NCBI RefSeq assembly: GCF_017356245.1
Contig: NZ_JAFMZZ010000001.1
Span: 983,195 to 1,047,194 of the forward strand
From: Bordetella petrii
Lineage (GTDB): Bacteria > Pseudomonadota > Gammaproteobacteria > Burkholderiales > Burkholderiaceae_B
Length of the DNA: 64,000 bases
Direction of reading: 5' to 3'
Shown: positions 56,315-64,000 of the stretch, piece after piece
How positions within the stretch are numbered: the stretch's first letter is position 1
Layout: each line of letters begins with the position of its first letter
The notes under the pieces: model-generated
The model's input: the letters and a program-made list of their open reading frames with translations, nothing else
Told to the model about the DNA's origin: nothing
The model's database searches: none
Program-made: the position numbers and the translations under genes

Positions 56315-57451
56315 ATGACCCGACCAGGCGGCCCGCGCGTTTCCACGCCCGGCCGCCTTTTCATTGGCCTGATGTCCGGCACCAGCCTGGATGGCGCCGA
56401 CGGCGTGCTGGTCCGGCTGGCCGCCGGGCAGGCGCCGCAAGTGCTGGCTACCGCCGGGCTTCCCATGCCCGACCCGTTGCGCGCCGAACTGCTGGCCCTG
56501 AACCGCAGCGGCGCCGACGAACTGCACCGCGCCGCCCTGGCCGCGCAGGCATTGGCCCGGCTGTACGCCGATGCCGTGCAGGCTCTACTGCAGCAGGCCC
56601 GTCAGCCCGCCAGCGCCGTCAGCGCCATCGGCGCGCACGGCCAGACCGTGCGCCATCGCCCCGAACTGGGCTATACCCTGCAGCTCAATGCCCCCGCCCT
56701 GCTGGCGGAACTGACCGGCATCGACGTAGTGGCCGATTTCCGCAGCCGCGACGTGGCGGCCGGCGGCCAGGGCGCGCCGCTGGTGCCGCCTTTTCATGCG
56801 GCCATGTTCCAGGCGCCGCAGCCACGCGCCGTACTGAACCTGGGCGGCATCGCCAACCTGACGCTGCTGGCGCCCGGCCAGCCGCCACGCGGCTTCGACA
56901 CTGGGCCGGCAAACGTACTGCTGGACACCTGGTGCCAGCGCCACACCGGCCAGGCCTACGACGACAACGGCCTGTGGGCCGCCACCGGCCAGGTGCAGGC
57001 GGCGCTGCTGGAACACCTGCTGGCCGCCGAACCCTGGCTGGCCCTGCCGCCCCCCAAATCCACCGGCCGCGACCTGTTCGATGCCGGCTGGCTGGACCAG
57101 CGCCTGCAAACCTACGACGGCCCCGCGCCCGCGCCGCAAGACGTGCAGGCCACCCTGCAGCGGTTCACCGCCCGCACGGTGGCCGACGCCCTCGAAGCCG
57201 CGGCGCCGGCCACGCACGACGTGCTGGTGTGCGGCGGCGGCGCACGCAACCAGGGTCTGATGCGCGAACTGGCCATGTGCCTGCAGCGGCCAGTGCAGGC
57301 CACCGATACCGCGGGCGTGCCCGCGCAATGGGTCGAGGCCATGGCGTTCGCCTGGCTGGCGCAGGCCTTCCTGGACCGCACGCCCGCGGGCGTGCCGCAG
57401 GTTACGGGCGCGCGAGGGCCGCGGGTGCTGGGGGCGTTGTATCCGGCATAA
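56315..57451 (+). CDS. anmK: Anhydro-N-acetylmuramic acid kinase
   Basis: Phosphorylates and hydrolyses 1,6-anhydroMurNAc in cell-wall recycling. 378 residues with GLMSGTSLDGADGVLV (phosphate loop), IGAHGQTVRH, VADFRSRDVAAGGQGAPLVPPFH and VCGGGARNQGLM. The 3' end overlaps the open frame of a truncated methyltransferase on the other strand by 50 bases. This is the last intact housekeeping gene before the toxin array. Confidence 0.95.
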   Translation: MTRPGGPRVSTPGRLFIGLMSGTSLDGADGVLVRLAAGQAPQVLATAGLPMPDPLRAELLALNRSGADELHRAALAAQALARLYADAVQALLQQARQPASAVSAIGAHGQTVRHRPELGYTLQLNAPALLAELTGIDVVADFRSRDVAAGGQGAPLVPPFHAAMFQAPQPRAVLNLGGIANLTLLAPGQPPRGFDTGPANVLLDTWCQRHTGQAYDDNGLWAATGQVQAALLEHLLAAEPWLALPPPKSTGRDLFDAGWLDQRLQTYDGPAPAPQDVQATLQRFTARTVADALEAAAPATHDVLVCGGGARNQGLMRELAMCLQRPVQATDTAGVPAQWVEAMAFAWLAQAFLDRTPAGVPQVTGARGPRVLGALYPA

Positions 57452-57955
57452 GCGGGCCTGCGCCCTTGCGCAAAAATACATAACGGTGCCGGAAGCGGTC
57501 CGGCACTTCATAGGCGGGGCTGTCAACGCCCGCAATGGCCGGCACGAATGGTTCGAACAGCCCGCAGCCGGCAGACTGTTCAACAGAGAACGGCGCCCGA
57601 TCCAGCTGGTTGTTATAGCCCAGCACCAGCAGGCCGCCCGGTTCCGTGACATGATGGATCTGCTCCATCATGCGGTCGAAACTTTCTTCGCTATTCACCC
57701 CAAAACCCACCAGGCCGTTGGCAACTACCGCCGCAAACGCGCCGCGCTCGTAATAGTTCGATAAATGCAGGGCCGAACCCACCACGTGCCTGCCCTGCTG
57801 GCCATATGCGGCGCTGGCGGGATTAATATCAATGGAGTGGAATTCGCAATCGAGCAGCCGGGAATAGTGCCAATAGTGCTTATCCAGGCCAATGAACAGA
57901 CAGCGCCCGGGACGCCGGCCATGCAGCTGGAAGCGTCTGACACTTGAGCAGTTCC
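57402..57955 (-). pseudogene. 5'-truncated SAM-dependent methyltransferase
   Basis: One frame is open from about 58028 to the stop at 57402, but it lacks any ATG, GTG or TTG before the GTG at 57785. The recognisable part starts near 57947 (VRRFQLHGRRPGRCLFIGLDK) and contains DCEFHSIDINP, FAAVVANGLVGFGV and HHVTEPGGLLVLGYNNQL, a class I methyltransferase core. The N-terminus is missing, and non-homologous DNA next to the toxin modules adjoins it. It is probably non-functional, unless translated from 57785. Confidence 0.65.
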
Positions 57956-58046
57956 GTAGTTGGACCGGTCTTCGATCCGGTGCACTACCCGCTTGCCCCC
58001 TAGTCTCTAGTGACGAAGGGTTAACAGCTCATGATGACCAAAGCTT

Positions 58047-58505
58047 TCAATCGCCTCGGCGATGTTTGCCGTCTGGTCCCCACTCCAGTTTCAGCCATTC
58101 TGCTTCCGCCCCGGCCGGATCACTTTCAGCCTGCGACAGCGCGGCGTCATCCGCTCGCTTGTCCAGCGCGTCGATCTCCTCGGCCCGATTCGTCGAGTAC
58201 TGCCCCAGCTGCCGGCTCGCCTCGGACACGATCTCGAAGCCCGCTTCGGTCTGCTCCTTGTCGAAGATTGGGTCCAGCGTATTCAGGTTGTCCGATATGT
58301 CCCGGCTGACCAATGCCACAGCCTAGGTACACCGTCTACTCCGTTAGCGCCTGCTGTTCGGTTTGGTCGCGAATCCCGATCGATCCGCCACTGATCGCGC
58401 TTTGCGTGGTCGAGCAGACTGTCATACGCAGCGGGTCGCCAAGGCTATGTCGGGCCGCAACCGCACAACAGTTGCTAAAAAAGATGGGAATCTTCAATTC
58501 ATGAG
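58047..58505 (-). pseudogene. Decayed CdiA-type module start
   Basis: On the minus strand, CSTTQSAISGGSIGIRDQTEQQALTE then a stop, then after a frame change DISDNLNTLDPIFDKEQTEAGFEIVSEASRQLGQ, align with intact modules at 61420-61250 and 63850-63660. The leader with TAGCAAC and TGTGCGGT (58460 region) matches that before 61926. Homology ends near 58055. Stops and frameshifts make it non-coding. Confidence 0.75.
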
Positions 58506-58537
58506 GCACAACCTGAACATGTAGGCTGTCGTATTTC

Positions 58538-58882
58538 TTATTCAGGAAAACGATAATTTTCTGGAATTTCTGGCCACTCCCCTGAACGCAACAACGTTTC
58601 GATATCGTCGACCAGCGAATTAAAAACGGTGGAAAGACTCATGGAATACCCACGAATATGTAGCAATGCAACCCTCATTGCAACCTCATCATTACCCTCT
58701 CGAGCAAGGCGGATCCTCTCTGTCAATTCGCGAATCAATTCGAAGAACATATTTATTCTGTAATCCATGTTATTACCATAATCAAGGGCCAAATCGTGAA
58801 CATCAAAATCAGGAGAGCATTTGGAGAAGAACTCATTACGCATCATATCTTTGAGATTTTCAAAAAAATCACTTCTATTCAT
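58538..58882 (-). CDS. CdiI-type immunity protein, cognate of the truncated E3-like toxin
   Basis: A 114-residue acidic helical protein, low-GC relative to the chromosome. It starts inside the end of the toxin gene (8-base overlap), the normal toxin/immunity arrangement. By hand count it is about 60% identical to the immunity protein at 62041. Differences cluster in residues 20-50, while the C-terminus (VDDIETLL-SG-WPEIPE-YRFPE) is nearly fixed. This suggests diverged toxin specificity. Confidence 0.75.
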   Translation of the reverse strand: MNRSDFFENLKDMMRNEFFSKCSPDFDVHDLALDYGNNMDYRINMFFELIRELTERIRLAREGNDEVAMRVALLHIRGYSMSLSTVFNSLVDDIETLLRSGEWPEIPENYRFPE

Positions 58883-59474
58883 TTTGGCAACCTTCTGTTT
58901 GAGCCCTATCCGTTTTTATGGAATTTATTGATCCATCCAGATTGAGCACAACTTTCGCCTTCCCATTTGCATCAAACACTTCTATGTGGTTCTTATGCAT
59001 TGCATCTAAATAGAATTTGTCGCCCTTTGATATATGCTTGCCAATATCGGCATTAGCTTGATAAACACTTTGCCCTTGATAGATCTGTCTCGTCTTCTGA
59101 GATCCGGCTCCGATTTGCGTGCCGAACCCCGACTGGTGCATGAACTCGGACATATTCCCGACACTGCCGGCATTTGGCTGGTACTTCCCTTTGATGACAC
59201 CAACCGCAGCCGCCCCGAGCGCAGCCCATTGCGCCGCCGTCTCTGACGTCAGACCATACCGTTCCTGCAGATCCGCCGCAATTTCAGTATCCAGCGCCAC
59301 GCCTATGGCTTCCTGGTGCTGATACAGATAGATTGCCAGGTCCGCCTTCAAGCCGGCCGGAATATCCAGCCCAAGAGCAGCGTCAAGCTCTTTCCGGTAG
59401 TCCGTCACGCCCTCGACAAAGTCGCCATACTGCGCACGGCAGGCTATTGGTTCTTGCGCGCACAGCGCAACCAT
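58875..59474 (-). CDS. Orphan CdiA C-terminal toxin module, 5' truncated, E3-like
   Basis: 199 residues from the ATG at 59474, homologous throughout to the C-terminus of the protein ending at 62382. It lacks the N-terminal pre-toxin. The frame is open back to a TGA at 59524-59526. AGGAG sits 5 bases before the ATG, so an internal start is possible. The toxin core GDKFYLDAMHKNHIEVFDANGKAK-VVLNLDG recalls the D-x2-H...E region of colicin E3 rRNases (one extra residue). The last dozen residues differ from the paralogue. Confidence 0.6.
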   Translation of the reverse strand: MVALCAQEPIACRAQYGDFVEGVTDYRKELDAALGLDIPAGLKADLAIYLYQHQEAIGVALDTEIAADLQERYGLTSETAAQWAALGAAAVGVIKGKYQPNAGSVGNMSEFMHQSGFGTQIGAGSQKTRQIYQGQSVYQANADIGKHISKGDKFYLDAMHKNHIEVFDANGKAKVVLNLDGSINSIKTDRAQTEGCQNE

Positions 59475-59523
59475 CTTCTCCTGATTCTCGACGCTCAGAT
59501 CCCGGAGGGTATCATTGATTTTT

Positions 59524-59712
59524 TCATTTCAACTTCCCTGGAAACGTAGCAAGCAAATTTCCGTACTTATCCGTCATGACGGTTAAAGTGGATGTCGGAA
59601 TATTTCCGTTAAATCTATCCAATCCAATATTACTGCCGATATCTATTTCACGGACGTAATACGGATACAAGGAGTCATGGCGTGGATGTGTCGAATCCCA
59701 TTTTATGCCCAC
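59524..59712 (-). pseudogene. Displaced C-terminal tail of an unidentified toxin
   Basis: About 62 codons (KWDSTHPRHDSLYPYYVREIDIG, then FNGNIPTSTLTVMTDKYGNLLATFPG). It overlaps the 3' end of the immunity gene at 59675 in another frame. It has no own start beyond a GTG at 59712 and no pre-toxin. It looks like the end of a toxin domain from a lost module. The same frame continues after its TGA into the truncated E3-like module. The family is not recognised. Confidence 0.5.
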
Positions 59713-59920
59713 ATTCGACTAGCCCAGAGGAAACGGGCAGTTGCTGCTTATGAACCAAATGCCAAAGCAGCTCCCAACCAATACCATACTCATCATGATC
59801 GATGTACTCTTTAATATCCGTATAGTCCTGAAGAGAAAGGTTTTCCCGCACCTCTTCAAGGGAGGCGGTGAGAAGCTTCTCTAGCGTTTCAAAATACTCA
59901 TTGGACTGCCCATCGTTCAT
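59675..59920 (-). CDS. MafI/CdiI-like immunity protein for the EndoU toxin
   Basis: An 81-residue acidic helical protein whose ATG overlaps the toxin stop as ATGA. IKEYIDHDEYGIGWELLWHLV resembles the core of immunity proteins paired with EndoU toxins (MafI and CdiI types). It probably binds and blocks the EndoU nuclease. GC content is lower than in housekeeping genes. Confidence 0.75.
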   Translation of the reverse strand: MNDGQSNEYFETLEKLLTASLEEVRENLSLQDYTDIKEYIDHDEYGIGWELLWHLVHKQQLPVSSGLVECGHKMGFDTSTP

Positions 59921-61926
59921 TTTGGATTCCTCGGAACATTTGTTGGAAAGCCTGTTACGACACCTCCACCCTTAGAGGGCGGTTCAACGACCACTCTAAT
60001 ATTCACCCCGTCAATCGTAGCTTCCTTTACTATTCGACCATTTCCTTGGACACGCCCGGGAATCAAGGGGTCTGACGCAATCGAATTTATTTCGTCCAAA
60101 ACCCTTGTGGATGACCCGCTTTGAGGAAAGGTGCTTTTCCCCGGAGCACCAGGCCAAAGGTGTCCGCCACCCGTACCATCTCCATGAAGGATGTGGTCGG
60201 CCCGGGCATCAGAGATTAGGGATGTCCCCTTTGTGGCCTGAGCCGCCGCCAACTGCCTGGCATGCTCCACCTTCGGCGCGTCGGACAGAACCTTGGCCAA
60301 GTCACCCAGCTTGCCAACGGCCTTGCCTACGCCGCCCCCAACCACCCCCAACACCGCAAAGAAGTAATTCGCTTCCTCCTGGCTGGCCACAGTGTGTCCG
60401 GTGATCAGCTCGTACGCCGAGCCGGCCATCCCCGGCACTGCCAGTAACCCGCCCACCGCATCGGCCAGCAAGGCCACGTGTGCGGACGACATCTGCCCCA
60501 GAACTTGCGACAGCCCTGAGGCACTTTGTACGTCGTACAGGGTCATCAGCGCGTCGATCTTCGCCGATGAAGCATCCAGCGTCTTGATATTCTTCTCGTA
60601 GGCCTCGTTGCTTATCTGCCCACTAAGCAGCGCCTGCTCCAGTTCGGCCCGTTGCGCGGCAGTCTCCTTCGCCACCGACGTCCGGTTACGGTAGAACGTA
60701 TTGTTGTCGGCCTCGATGCGCGCCGCCGCGCTGGTGGTGGCGGCGTCTCCTCCGAGCCCAGTGATCACGCCGGCGACCAGGCCGTTCAGCAGGTTGCTTC
60801 TCGCCTCCACCTCTTCCGCAGTAGCGCCTGGCTCGGGCTTCAGCAGATAGCCCAGCACGCTGCTCAGGCTTGCTCCAGCGGCGCCGCTGCCGCAGGCCGC
60901 CCCTTGCGCGGCGGCCGATCCACATGCCAACACCCCATGCAGGGCAGCGCGCAGCGTTTCCGACTCGGCGCCTTGCGGAAGCGCATCGGCCAACTGCTTG
61001 ACCAGCTTGGCGCCCTCTGCTTGCAGGTATCCGAGCGCGGCGTTCAGAGCGAACTGACTGGTACTACCAGTTACGTTGCCTGATGCCGCGGCCAAGATGG
61101 CCGTCAGCGCCTGTCTCGATGTGCTGCCAGGCGCCCATTGCCTGGTCTGCTCAAGTTGCGCATTCAACGCCGCCAACCTGGCAGGGTCCGCGCTATCTTC
61201 CTTCGCGAGTTCGGCCGCGATTTCCTTCTTTATCGCACGGGCCTCCAGGTCGACCTCCTTAGCCCGATTCGCCAGAAACTGCCCCAGCTGCCAGCTCGCC
61301 TCGGACACGATCTCGAAGCCCGCTTCGATCTGCTCCTTGTCGAAGATCGGATCCAGCGTGTTCAGCGTGTCCGATGTGTCCCAGTTCACCGACGCCACGG
61401 CCTGGTCTGCCGTCTGCCCTGTCAGCGCTTTCTGTCCCGCTTCGTCACGGATCTCGATCGCGCCGTCGCTGATGGCGCTTTGCGTGGTCGAACTGGCGTC
61501 TCCGCTGGCCGCCGCCACTACCGGCATGCCCAGGCCCAGCCCCCCGCCGGTGCTGGGCACCGAGGTGCCGTGCTCCTTGGTGGCTCCGCCCGCGACTTCG
61601 TTGTCCTTGGTGGCGCCCAGGTCATCACCGCCGCCAAAATTCACACCACCGCCCACCGCGATCTGGCTGGCGCTGTAGTCGGCCCGGTTCTCGATGTCGC
61701 GCACCACCAGCGTGCCGGTCGACAAGCTGTTCAGCGCGGCGGCCACCGCCTGCTGGCTGCTGGCGATCACGCCGCCCGCCAGCGTGGTGTTGTCGCCCAC
61801 CTTCACCTGGAACCCGCCGTCGCCGGCCCACAGGCCGGCCTGCTGGGTCACCGAGTCGTACTCGCTGCGCATCTTGCGTGTGCCGGCGTTGGCCGATACG
61901 GTGCCGCCCACGTAGTCTACGCACAC
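59917..61926 (-). CDS. Orphan CdiA/haemagglutinin C-terminal module with EndoU toxin
   Basis: 669 residues from a GTG at 61926. It begins inside the haemagglutinin C-region (VDYVGGTVSANAGTRKMRSEYDSVTQQAGLW) with no signal peptide, so it cannot be secreted alone. It shares TLNTLDPIFDKEQIEAGFEIVSEA with the main protein and has a VENN-like IEADNN (near residue 410). The C-terminus has HILHGDGTGGGH, GKSTFPQSG and GVNIRVVVEP, the EndoU RNase fold with its His-His pair. It probably serves as a donor module for recombination into the main cdiA gene. Confidence 0.8.
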   Translation of the reverse strand: MCVDYVGGTVSANAGTRKMRSEYDSVTQQAGLWAGDGGFQVKVGDNTTLAGGVIASSQQAVAAALNSLSTGTLVVRDIENRADYSASQIAVGGGVNFGGGDDLGATKDNEVAGGATKEHGTSVPSTGGGLGLGMPVVAAASGDASSTTQSAISDGAIEIRDEAGQKALTGQTADQAVASVNWDTSDTLNTLDPIFDKEQIEAGFEIVSEASWQLGQFLANRAKEVDLEARAIKKEIAAELAKEDSADPARLAALNAQLEQTRQWAPGSTSRQALTAILAAASGNVTGSTSQFALNAALGYLQAEGAKLVKQLADALPQGAESETLRAALHGVLACGSAAAQGAACGSGAAGASLSSVLGYLLKPEPGATAEEVEARSNLLNGLVAGVITGLGGDAATTSAAARIEADNNTFYRNRTSVAKETAAQRAELEQALLSGQISNEAYEKNIKTLDASSAKIDALMTLYDVQSASGLSQVLGQMSSAHVALLADAVGGLLAVPGMAGSAYELITGHTVASQEEANYFFAVLGVVGGGVGKAVGKLGDLAKVLSDAPKVEHARQLAAAQATKGTSLISDARADHILHGDGTGGGHLWPGAPGKSTFPQSGSSTRVLDEINSIASDPLIPGRVQGNGRIVKEATIDGVNIRVVVEPPSKGGGVVTGFPTNVPRNPK

Positions 61927-62040
61927 CCTTTCGCCACCACGTCGGACCGCGACCGCATAATGGTTGCTAAAGAACGATAGGGGTTTCTAACTCACGAGAC
62001 ACAAGCTGGACACGGAGACCAAATTGTCGTGAGTCACCTT

Positions 62041-62385
62041 TTATTCAGGGAACCGATAGCCTTCTGGAATTTCAGGCCATTTTCCCGACTTCAGTAGAGT
62101 CTCAATATCGTCAACTATCCAATCAAAAATAGTGGAAAGACTCATGGCATGCGAACGAATCCGTATTAATGCTGCCTGCATAGCGATCTCATCACCGTCC
62201 TCCCGAGCAACGCGAAGCCTCTCTGTCAGTTGACGAATCAACTCCAAGAATCGTTTTATCCTGGCATCCATATGATCGTTATAGTCGATAGCTCGTTTTT
62301 GACTATCAAAACCATCGGGATACTTGGAGCAAAATTCACTTCGAAGAATATCTTTGAGATCTTCGAAAAATTCGGCTTTATTCAT
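62041..62385 (-). CDS. CdiI-type immunity protein of the main E3-like toxin
   Basis: 114 residues, helical and acidic, starting with ATGA overlap at the end of the exoprotein gene. It is paralogous to the protein at 58538. The shared C-terminal WPEIPE-YRFPE and ELIR-LTER-R-ARE core suggest the same fold and a shared toxin family. Its position directly after the toxin domain is the evidence for immunity function. Confidence 0.8.
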   Translation of the reverse strand: MNKAEFFEDLKDILRSEFCSKYPDGFDSQKRAIDYNDHMDARIKRFLELIRQLTERLRVAREDGDEIAMQAALIRIRSHAMSLSTIFDWIVDDIETLLKSGKWPEIPEGYRFPE

Positions 62386-64000
62386 TTTGATAATTTTCTC
62401 CCTTCTGCTAAGGCTTTTGTCGTTTTGATGTCGTTAAGAGAGCCATCAAGATTGAGCACTGCTTTTGCTCTTCCATTTGCATCGAATACTTCTATGTGGT
62501 TCTTATGCATTGCATCTAAATAGAATTTATCTCCCCTTGATATATGCTCACCAATAGCGCCATTGGCCTGATAGACACTCTGCCCTTGATAAATCTGCTT
62601 GGTCTTTTGAGATCCACTGCCAATTTGGGTACCAAACCCTGGCTGCCGCATCAGTTCGGACATATTTCCCACACTGCCGGCATTGGGCTGGTACTTCCCC
62701 TTGGTGGCGCCAACCGCCGCCGCCCCAACCGCAGCCCATTGCGCAGCAGCCTCTGACGTCAGACCATACTTTTCCTGCAGCTGCTCAGCAATCTCCGTAT
62801 TCAGCGCTACGCCTATGGCTTCCTGGTGCTGATACAGATAGATTGCCAAGTCCGCCTTCAAGCCGGCCGGAATATCCAGCCCAAGAGCAGCGTCAAGCTC
62901 TTTCCGGTAATCCGTCACGCCCTCGACAAAGTCGCCATACTGCGCACGGCAGGCTATCGGGTCTTGTGCACATAGCGCGACCATCTTCTCCTGATTCTCG
63001 ACGCTCAGATCCCGGTACTTTTGCTGGATCTCGTCGCAGGTGCCCAGCGCGCGGCACGTGCTGGCCTCGGCGGCAAAGGATTTCAACTCGCCCAGCGACA
63101 GCGCATTGTTGGCCAGTTCCGTTGCCGCCGACGAGGCACTGGTTGCTGCATCCATGGCCAGACCGGTAGCCGTGCCTGCCACGATGCTCTGGATCAGATT
63201 GCTGCGCGCCTCTTTTTCTTGCGCTGACAGGTCATCGCCTGCGACGCTCGCAAGCAGCGTTGCCAGCACTGAGCTCGCCCCTGCCCCCAATGCGCCTGCC
63301 CCGCAGCTTGCACCGCCACCCGCCGCCCCTGCGCAGCCGACGATGGCATGCAACGCGGCCCGAGCCGCTTCGACGTTGGCCCCAGAACCCATGCCATCCG
63401 CAATGCGCTTGACCTCGCTCGCCGCCAGCCCCTGCAGGTAGTTCACCACCGCGGCTTGCACGAACTCACTGGTCGCACCCGTCACATTGCCGCTGGCCGC
63501 ACCCATCACCGCCGTCATCCAGCGGCGATACTTGCCGCCCGGGCCCCACTCCCGTTTCAGTCGTTCGGCTTCAGCCCGGGCCTGATCACGTTCCGCCTTC
63601 GACAGCGTGGCGTCATCGGCCCGATCGTTCAGCGCATCGACCTCCTTGGCCCGATTCACCAGAAACTGCCCCAGCTGCCGGTTCGCCTCCGACACGATCT
63701 CGAAGCCCGCTTCGATCTGCTCCTTGTCGAAGATCGGATCCAGCGTGTTCAGCGTGTCCGATGTGTCCCAGTTCACCGACGCCACGGCCTGGTCTGCCGT
63801 CTGCCCTGTCAGCGCTTTCTGTCCCGCTTCGTCACGGATCTCGATCGCGCCGTCGCTGATGGCGCTTTGCGTGGTCGAACTGGCGTCGCCATTGGCCGCG
63901 GCCACTACCGGCATGCCCAGGCCCAGCCCCCCGCCGGTGCTGGGCACCGAGGTGCCGTGCTCCTTGGTGGCTCCGCCCGCGACTTCGTTGTCCTTGGTGG
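62382..64000 (-). CDS. C-terminal part of a CdiA/FhaB-type exoprotein with E3-like toxin (5' end beyond window)
   Basis: About 539 codons of a frame that stays open to the right edge. This is the C-terminus of a two-partner-secreted contact-dependent inhibition protein. It contains TLNTLDPIFDKEQIEAGFEIVSEANRQLG, a pre-toxin hydrophobic Ala/Gly region, a VENN-like ELANNALSLGELKSF, and the toxin domain from about 62720 with GDKFYLDAMHKNHIEVFDANG. That core resembles the colicin E3 rRNase D-x2-H and E positions; assignment is tentative. CdiB and the haemagglutinin repeats should lie to the right. Confidence 0.8.
   Translation of the reverse strand, partial: TKDNEVAGGATKEHGTSVPSTGGGLGLGMPVVAAANGDASSTTQSAISDGAIEIRDEAGQKALTGQTADQAVASVNWDTSDTLNTLDPIFDKEQIEAGFEIVSEANRQLGQFLVNRAKEVDALNDRADDATLSKAERDQARAEAERLKREWGPGGKYRRWMTAVMGAASGNVTGATSEFVQAAVVNYLQGLAASEVKRIADGMGSGANVEAARAALHAIVGCAGAAGGGASCGAGALGAGASSVLATLLASVAGDDLSAQEKEARSNLIQSIVAGTATGLAMDAATSASSAATELANNALSLGELKSFAAEASTCRALGTCDEIQQKYRDLSVENQEKMVALCAQDPIACRAQYGDFVEGVTDYRKELDAALGLDIPAGLKADLAIYLYQHQEAIGVALNTEIAEQLQEKYGLTSEAAAQWAAVGAAAVGATKGKYQPNAGSVGNMSELMRQPGFGTQIGSGSQKTKQIYQGQSVYQANGAIGEHISRGDKFYLDAMHKNHIEVFDANGRAKAVLNLDGSLNDIKTTKALAEGRKLSK

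Noticed and set aside
59524..59526. TGA read as selenocysteine or programmed read-through
   Set aside because: No selenocysteine-insertion hairpin is apparent, and the two sides belong to unrelated toxin modules; a recombination joint explains it.
1..64000. CRISPR arrays, insertion sequences, prophage or rRNA genes
   Set aside because: No regularly spaced repeats, transposase, integrase, phage structural or rRNA sequence was found.

Overview
The window is high-GC DNA with Alcaligenaceae gene content and order, most likely a Bordetella or close Achromobacter relative. This is inferred from the gene set: a lipid A glucosamine-modification (lgm-like) locus, a Bug-type solute-binding protein, a NadQ-type NAD regulator, a lone nadC, and a filamentous-haemagglutinin/CdiA-type polymorphic toxin. 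About 57 kb is ordinary chromosome. The last 6.5 kb is a rearranged toxin/immunity array.

Layout. 1-7.7 kb: rppH (partial) divergent from proS, then ybgC-tolQ-tolR-tolA-tolB-pal-cpoB, the envelope-spanning Tol-Pal operon. 7.7-16.7 kb: transporters and single genes (two EamA permeases, YbaK, an alpha/beta hydrolase, TerC, a stand-alone EF-G, UspA, a DUF442 protein, a MocR-type regulator) and LysE. 17.5-22.2 kb: a lipoprotein hydrolase and an lgm-like set (deacetylase, GtrA-type membrane protein, ArnT-like and ArnC-like transferases). 22.4-33.7 kb: GNAT, an Aer-type chemoreceptor, tRNA-Val, then dnaQ, an RND efflux pair, rnhA, a YafS-type methyltransferase, gloB and mltD. This is the enterobacterial mltD-gloB-yafS-rnhA-dnaQ order with an efflux pair between rnhA and dnaQ. 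33.7-43.3 kb: fabI, OsmC, DUF533, nadC and nadQ with a candidate operator, a LytTR regulator, a DUF3313 lipoprotein, a Bug protein, a quinone oxidoreductase, a GntR regulator and tRNA-Ser. 43.4-48.2 kb: the stress operon yeaG-yeaH-ycgB. 48.5-57.5 kb: nrdR-ribD-ribE, glyA, ybhB, tyrS, an M23 endopeptidase and anmK.

The accessory end (57.4-64 kb, all minus strand) reads from right to left: the 3' part of a CdiA-like exoprotein ending in a toxin domain with a colicin-E3-like motif and its immunity gene; an orphan CdiA C-terminal module ending in an EndoU nuclease with a MafI-like immunity gene; the tail of an unknown toxin; a 5'-truncated second copy of the first toxin with a diverged immunity gene; a decayed module start; and a methyltransferase gene that has lost its 5' end. 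Toxin stop codons overlap immunity start codons by 4-8 bases.

Other points: a four-copy family of about 100-bp double-hairpin repeats, each 6-16 bases after a stop codon; an 11-codon minigene bridging tolR and tolA; a TTATGCT-N7-AGCATAA candidate NadQ operator; and a small relic of an enoyl-CoA hydratase gene.
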